DNA of 64,000 bases from positions 299,501 to 363,500 of the forward strand of contig JAKOGI010000435.1 in assembly GCA_029747015.1 (NCBI GenBank). Reading direction: 5' to 3'. Positions 59,176 to 64,000 of the stretch are shown here, piece after piece (the stretch's first letter is position 1; the number at the start of each line of letters is the position of its first letter). The stretch comes from Carnegiea gigantea (lineage: Eukaryota > Streptophyta > Magnoliopsida > Caryophyllales > Cactaceae). Under the pieces are notes generated by a model, which saw only the letters and a list, made by a program, of their open reading frames with translations, was not told the origin of the DNA and made no database searches. The position numbers were made by a program, and so were the translations under genes.

Positions 59176-59409
59176 ATAGCACCCCCTCTCCCCAAAAGCA
59201 TCTCATATTTATAGCCTTTTGGCAGGCCCCATCACACAGTAAAAACAATAGGCTGCTTTGAAAAGCGGATGCCACGAAGTGCATTAAGCGTTTGAGAGCC
59301 ATGTACACCCCTTCAGGTAGGGAGAGAGAAATTATGGAAATATATGAAGGAGAAACTAGTGCCTCCATGGTCTCCTTAACGGAATTCATTGTGATGTTTG
59401 ACAACCCAG
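59176..59409 (-). promoter_or_regulatory. Possible promoter of the Tat antisense gene
   Basis: Before Z inserted, this stretch lay directly upstream of 53515 on the minus strand, about 550 bp before the antisense ATG at 52976. It holds GGCTATAAATATGAG on the minus strand (59202-59216), a good plant TATA box. The upstream side ends where a Tekay-like element begins. The role is inferred from position and motif. Confidence 0.45.
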
Positions 59410-59672
59410 ATTAAGGTTTTGGTATTATTTCAAGTCTAGTGAGGCTAGAGATAGGGGATCATATTCATCATAGGGGCTATATATGCTCAGTTTGCGGCTA
59501 CTTGATAATAGGATCTTGGATTAAGGAGGTGAGATCCTATTCAGTTTATATAACCACTGCTATATGTCATGGATAAGAGTCCCACATCGGATAGGGCCCT
59601 GTGCTTATAAATGGTGATATTGCACACCCTATCAAACTGGCCTCTTGGGGAGAGAGTAATGGCCTCGTGACA
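59410..59672 (+). mobile_element. 5' LTR end of a Tekay-like gypsy element
   Basis: The stretch contains AGTCCCACATCGG (59588-59600) and CTTATAAATGG (59604-59614), and ends CGTGACA two bases before a primer site. The LTR start is not determined because no partner LTR is visible; TGTCATGG at 59565 is one candidate. Confidence 0.5.
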
Positions 59673-59674
59673 AG

Positions 59675-59687
59675 TAGTATCGGAGCC
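59675..59687 (+). promoter_or_regulatory. Primer-binding site of the Tekay-like element
   Basis: TAGTATCGGAGCC corresponds to the iMet site TGGTATCAGAGCC with two changes. Confidence 0.7.
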
Positions 59688-59693
59688 TACGTG

Positions 59694-60402
59694 ATGGTCC
59701 TTGTAGAGGATAGGCCTACGGAGTTCACTAACTCAATGTCTGCCCTAACAGGTAGGGTCAAGGATAGGAATAAACGCATCGAGGAGCTCGAGTCCACGGG
59801 GACATGGGTGAGCTTCGTGGCGAGATGCACATGGCTATGCCAAGGATGGCAAGCTCCAAGCTTGCAAGGCCGAGGTCGAGGCTTACAAGGCCGAGGTTGA
59901 GGCATACAAGGCAAAGATTGAGGCTTTGGAGGCGCAAATCAAGGTGTGCATAGTCGCGTTGACCAACAGTGTAGTCGTCCAAGTATCCACTGCTCCAAAG
60001 GGGGATGCACCAAGACCACCTGCCTTTGATAGAGCTAGGAGTGCAAGGGAGATAAATGGCTTCCTTTGGGGGCTCGAAGCGTATTTCAGGGCAATGGGTA
60101 TCGAGGATGATGTTCAAAAGGTGAGTAATGCCATCTTTTCTTTTAAGGATGTTGCACTTGTTTGGTGGCATCACAAGTATGATAATGTCTGGAGACAATA
60201 TAATCCCATCAATACATGGGATGGGTCCAAGAGGGAACTCAAAAAATAATTCTATACAGAAGATGTCGAATACGAGGCTAGGGCCAAGCTTCGATTCCTT
60301 CAGCACAAAGACGATTAGGTTCGGGAGTATGTCAAGGAGTTCCAAGAGATTCTATTAGAGATTCCAAGCATAGAAGAACACGATGCACTCTTCTATTCAT
60401 AA
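59694..60402 (+). pseudogene. Tekay-like chromovirus gag, truncated and frameshifted
   Basis: It begins at ATG 59694 (MVLVEDRPTEFTNSM) only seven bases after the primer site. A frame change near 59800 leads to a heptad-rich coiled coil (KAEVEAYKAEVEAYKAKIEAL). The gag core follows: FLWGLEAYFRAMGIEDD, ALVWWHHKYDN, TWDGSKRELKK, stop, YEARAKLRFLQHKDD, stop, REYVKEFQEILLEIPS. The core order matches plant Tekay/Del gag. It breaks off after EEHDALFYS near 60402, so the rest of the element is missing. Confidence 0.8.
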
Positions 60403-61310
60403 CAAGGTTAATTGATCACATTAACTCTTTATGAAAAAAGTTTTTAGCTATTAGCTGATTACATTAGCTGTTAGTTTTTAGCTGATTGCATTAGGTATTT
60501 AATTGATCACATTAACTCTTTATGGAAAAAGTGCTTTGCAAAATTGGTTGTTTCTAACAAAATTATTTGGTATAATTTCACTATTGTCTAGAAAATAATT
60601 TTCTTACTTTTTTAAGAACACATTTGTTTTTATTGAATATTTATTTTCTTTTCAATATGAACAAAAAGAAATTACGAATTGTGTGTTACATAAAATTGCA
60701 TTTATACCTTCACCCAAATTTGGTATTTATTATCAAAATATTTTTGTTTGGAAAAACTTAATTTCTTTGTTAATAATAATTGAAAATTAATTGATATAAG
60801 AATATTTATTCATTATGTAAGGTAAATAAGGTAAATTATTTGTTAAATTAGAGAACACTGTTAAATTAAAGTCACTTCACATAAAAATGAGACACCCAAT
60901 CACTATCTCCAAGTTTTCAAAGTAGGTTAAGAAATCTATGATTCCCCCTTGTTTGACTTTTACATTATAGTATATATTTATAATATAAAGCAAATTTTTA
61001 GGCCTTAGATGTGTGCTTTAACGCCTTAAATGAGGAAAATATAGCTTATTTCAACCCAATCCACAAAATAACTATTAAAAAAAAGAATGAGAAGAAAAAT
61101 TAAAAAAGGGCTCCTACCAAAGCAAATAAGTATGGAGAAAATATTACCTTCCCGGATTGAATGTTATTTTGTCAAAAATTATAGGACAATATCGTAATTA
61201 TAATGATGAATGGCAAAAAGGTCATTGAGAAAGCTCGTTTGAAGAGCTTTTTATGAATTAGCGTTTTGGTTGCAAAAAGCTAATACAAAAAGTTATTAAA
61301 CCAAACACCC
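60403..61310. other. Unassigned AT-rich insert, possibly a non-autonomous element
   Basis: It starts where gag breaks off. ATTGATCACATTAACTCTTTATG occurs twice with a period of 91 bp (60411 and 60502), separated by TTAGCTGATTRCATTAG repeats. Near the right side, AAAAAGCTAATACAAAAAG and CCAAACACCCGAAAGAGC look like weak inverse relatives. No clear ends or target duplication. Confidence 0.35.
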
Positions 61311-62478
61311 GAAAGAGCTTTTTGACAAGGGTCAAACAACCCATTGGCATAAAAAGCTCTTTTTGGTGCCAAAAAACTCCTTACCAACACATGCCCTTTG
61401 TCTATGAGGAACTAATCATTCTGTCCATCAAACCTAAAATTTACACCAACGATCTAGTTAAAGACTCTACTCGTTTGTTACAAAGAAGCCAATTTCTATT
61501 TATGTCAAATTGTTGGTTGAATACGGGGACACGACAAATCAGATAGGGATGCACTTCTACAGTAGTATGGTGTTTCTCTTGATGTAATCAATATTATTGA
61601 TGTCAATTAATAGTGTATAAAGGACAAACATCTAATTTTTCTATTTTTCTTAATTGAAATAAATATAGCATTAGACTCCCCAATTAGGACAAAGCCTTAT
61701 AACTACATTTAAATAGTATTAGGGCCTTAGCCTAACCCTTTTTTTTTTTCTTTGCTTGCCTCTTAAGTTTTCTTTTGGCTAGGGTTTTCATTCATCCCTT
61801 TCGGCACCCTTCCTACCACCTGGCAACCAACCTAGCTATGGCAAGCACCCCCTTCTATGCCGTAGGCCTACACAGCAAGCGTAGGCACGGCCTAGCAATA
61901 GGCTCCAACTCAGTTCCCACCACTCCTTAAACTTTGTCTATGATGTCTGCTGCTCCACTGTCCCTATCCCTACCGCCAATTACCACACCCTTGCTGCCCT
62001 TGTTCATCGGAGATTTGTCATTTTTCACTTACAACCATAGCAATCGAATGTTCCACTCTCCTCTCTTCCACTGATCTCCTCTACTATGTTCATAGGTGTG
62101 CCTCTCATTTCCAATGGGCCGTCTCGATGTCCATTAGTTTTCACCATAGCTTGACTCCTTTTAGGCATGGTGAAACCTCTTGGCTTTCTGGTAGCTCACT
62201 TCTTCCCCCGTTACATCCTGGTTTATTTTTTAGTTAATATCAATCACTTTGTGACCACCAAGTTGACAAAAATCGAACACTTTCTTCCTTGGAGGACCCA
62301 CATCACTGCATTTCTTATCACTTAGCAACTTAGGGTTTCTTAGATGGCACAGTTCATCTTTCTCCACCATATGCTCTAGATCAACTTGGCATTTAAAACT
62401 CTAACTCTTCCTATTTTATTTGGCTTCAGTTGGATTAGTGATTGGAAGAATTGAAGTTTTAATATTTATAATTCCAAC
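61311..62478. other. Unassigned sequence
   Basis: No recognisable gene or element. A C-rich, CACC-rich stretch (61790-62200) has no long open frame. The 74-codon ORF at 61322-61546 has no motif that I recognise. Confidence 0.45.
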
Positions 62479-63716
62479 TGCAAGGTTTATCGTCGAGTAC
62501 TTAGGTTTCAAGCACCGAGATTAGTTTAAGTGTTTAAAGTTAGGCTAAGTGAAAAAGAAAGAAAGACAAACCAAATTAAGCTGGCGAACACAAAAGAAGA
62601 GGCTTAGAGTTATGATTGGGCCTATTGACGAACCAAGTAATTGAGGCGAGTCCTAACCTACCAAACCTATACTGAAAACTATAGATCGGCGGTTGCACCA
62701 TTGAAGAATACCCAAGCCATCCCTCAAGGGAAATGAACTAGCTGAATTAGTCTAACCACCTATTTTCACGATGTTAGCCTAATTAGACCACTAGATTAGC
62801 AAGCTAGGATCGGGACTATTTTTATGTCCAAATCCTGGCTATCCTCCCCCACAATAGCTAATTAACCTCACTACTCAGAATAAGTAAATTGCCCTAAAAA
62901 ATGGATGAAATCTCTCTCAAACATTTCATCGAACACTTGGTGGGCACGATTGAAAACTCTAAGTTCAAAGCATAAATTAGGTGGTGTTAGGCACAATCTA
63001 AGGCTAATTAGCCATCAAGAGGCTCATCATTATCCAAGCCAACAAAAAGTAGCTAGTAATCATCATACAATCACAATTTAACTCAAAATAAACTAAGCTA
63101 ACAACTAAACTAATCAAGCATAAAATGGACAAATAAACCTAATCTAACTTAGATTAAAACAACTACTAAACACAAAATCACAATAAATACTAAAAATTCA
63201 AGCTAAACATAATCTAACCAAGCATGCTTAAGTAAAAAAAGGATAATAAAATATGAAATACAAAGAGAGCAAAAGAGAAGAGAAAACTTAGTGATTGCTT
63301 GAATGGCGGTCAAAATTCACATGCTTGAGTCCAAATCCACCCAAACAAATCCTAATCTACCGGGTTTATTACCCCTAATAGGGTCTTTAGTGGCTAAACC
63401 TTAGCTAAAAGCTCTGCAAAAACCTCTTAAGAACCCCTGAGAAACTCCAAAGAAGCCCCCTTAAATAGAAATTGAGTCGGGTGAAAAAGGGCGAGAAGAG
63501 TGGTGGGGGCGCTAGCCATCACCAACCCCCGTCACCTATAGTGGGGGTGATACTCAGGAGGTGGTGGCCACGGCCACCTGTCTTCACCTCTTGCTTTGCA
63601 ATCTACTGGCTTTTCTGGTTCCATCTTCGTTACTTTTTTTGTGGTTTGCTCGATCGCACTTATTATATGTAAAAGTAAATAAAGCAAGTAAAAATCCTAA
63701 AAATTATATTATTATA
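62479..63716 (-). mobile_element. Candidate solo LTR of the gag-only lineage
   Basis: The layout resembles the LTRs of Y and Z read on the plus strand: a start with GGTTTATCGTCGAGTACTTAGG (compare Y, GGTTTATCATTGTAATACTTCAG), a long AT-rich body, and a minus-strand promoter-like CTATTTAAGGGG near 63459 in the place of CTATAAAAAGGG in Z. The boundaries are guesses and no element interior adjoins. The ORFs at 63472-63752 are not credible. Confidence 0.35.
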
Positions 63717-63933
63717 TGTTGGAGTATGAAAGTAGGTATTGTCCCATATTGATAAGAATACAAAGAATATAAAAGTGGGTGTTGTTCCACATTGATAAAA
63801 TTGAAGGGTTTGAGCATATATATAAGCTTATGAGTTACTCGACCTATTGCCAATTGGTTTTGGGATGGAACCTCATTTGAGCTTATGTGTATGACTCATT
63901 GTTGAAAGCTCAATTAATATGTAAAATTTAACA
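63717..63933 (+). mobile_element. 5' LTR of an element running off the right edge
   Basis: 217 bp starting TGTTGGAGTATG and ending AATTTAACA, with TATATATAAG at 63816-63825. A primer site follows at once. It contains an imperfect internal duplication (GTAGGTATTGTCCCATATTG and GTGGGTGTTGTTCCACATTG). The small LTR and iMet site suggest a copia element, but the coding region is outside the window. Confidence 0.75.
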
Positions 63934-63945
63934 TGGTATCAGAGC
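63934..63945 (+). promoter_or_regulatory. Primer-binding site (tRNA-iMet)
   Basis: TGGTATCAGAGC, an exact match to the usual plant iMet site, directly follows the LTR. Confidence 0.9.
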
Positions 63946-64000
63946 GAGTTGCCCGATCTTGAGTTACCACCGCCCTCGTTTGATTAAAATTGTGTGCACG

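Noticed and set aside
59610..59914. Minus-strand Pro/Arg-rich ORF (59687-59914) and the longer minus ORF 59758-60345
   Set aside because: They are shadows of the gag coiled coil and gag core, which match a known family on the plus strand.

Overview
This window looks like AT-rich, gene-poor, probably heterochromatic DNA from a flowering plant. I found no intact host gene, rRNA or tRNA gene, or bacterial-type feature in 64 kb. Nearly everything recognisable is a transposable element of a plant lineage: CACTA, Ty1/copia, Sirevirus-type copia, Ty3/gypsy Tat-like and Tekay-like elements, gag-only LTR elements, a hAT-type non-autonomous element, a small TIR element and an Au-like SINE. All coding regions are broken by stops, frameshifts or deletions. 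The sequence does not allow a species call.

Layout, left to right. 1-3776: mostly unassigned, with a possible minus-strand retroelement leader at 1-662. 3777-9124: a decayed CACTA element with transposase remnants and subterminal GACGGAATTCCGTCGCC-type repeats. 9768-15412: three LTRs of one family. A and B are head-to-tail with essentially no gap, B is split by a 1.9-kb foldback element (11431-13343), and C faces them in inverted orientation. 15413-17960: the gag-only interior attached to C. 19143-25208: a minus-strand copia element with 295-bp LTRs, carrying a 639-bp hAT-type element in its leader. 26988-27178: a small TIR element. 29696-33548: a Sirevirus-like element with LTRs and gag but no pol.

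About 34700-59400 is a large Tat-lineage gypsy element in plus orientation, with an extra antisense reading frame after pol. It is split by two gag-only LTR elements in minus orientation. Y (40026-46509, TSD CATGT) lies inside pol, and Z (53516-59170, TSD ATATC) lies in the leader of the antisense gene. Z carries an Au-like SINE with an 11-bp duplication. 59567-60405 is the 5' end of a Tekay-like gypsy element. 62479-63716 is probably a solo LTR of the gag-only lineage. 63717-64000 starts another element with an iMet primer site.

How the parts relate. The gag-only elements (C interior, Y, Z) encode related proteins with a gag-like N-terminal block, a knuckle-like Cys cluster, an acidic middle and a conserved C-terminal block. 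They have no pol, so they would have depended on an autonomous partner; the tRNA-Asp-type primer sites suggest a gypsy partner. The nesting gives a relative order: Tat is older than Y and Z, Z is older than its SINE, the copia element is older than its hAT insert, and LTR B is older than its foldback insert.

The points most worth a second look are the antisense plant-mobile-domain-like gene with a possible promoter now displaced by Z, the LTR-LTR junction and inverted LTR cluster, the strand-switching foldback element, the hairpin duplication inside Tat pol, and the short sequence block shared by all three gag-only families outside the main reading frame.
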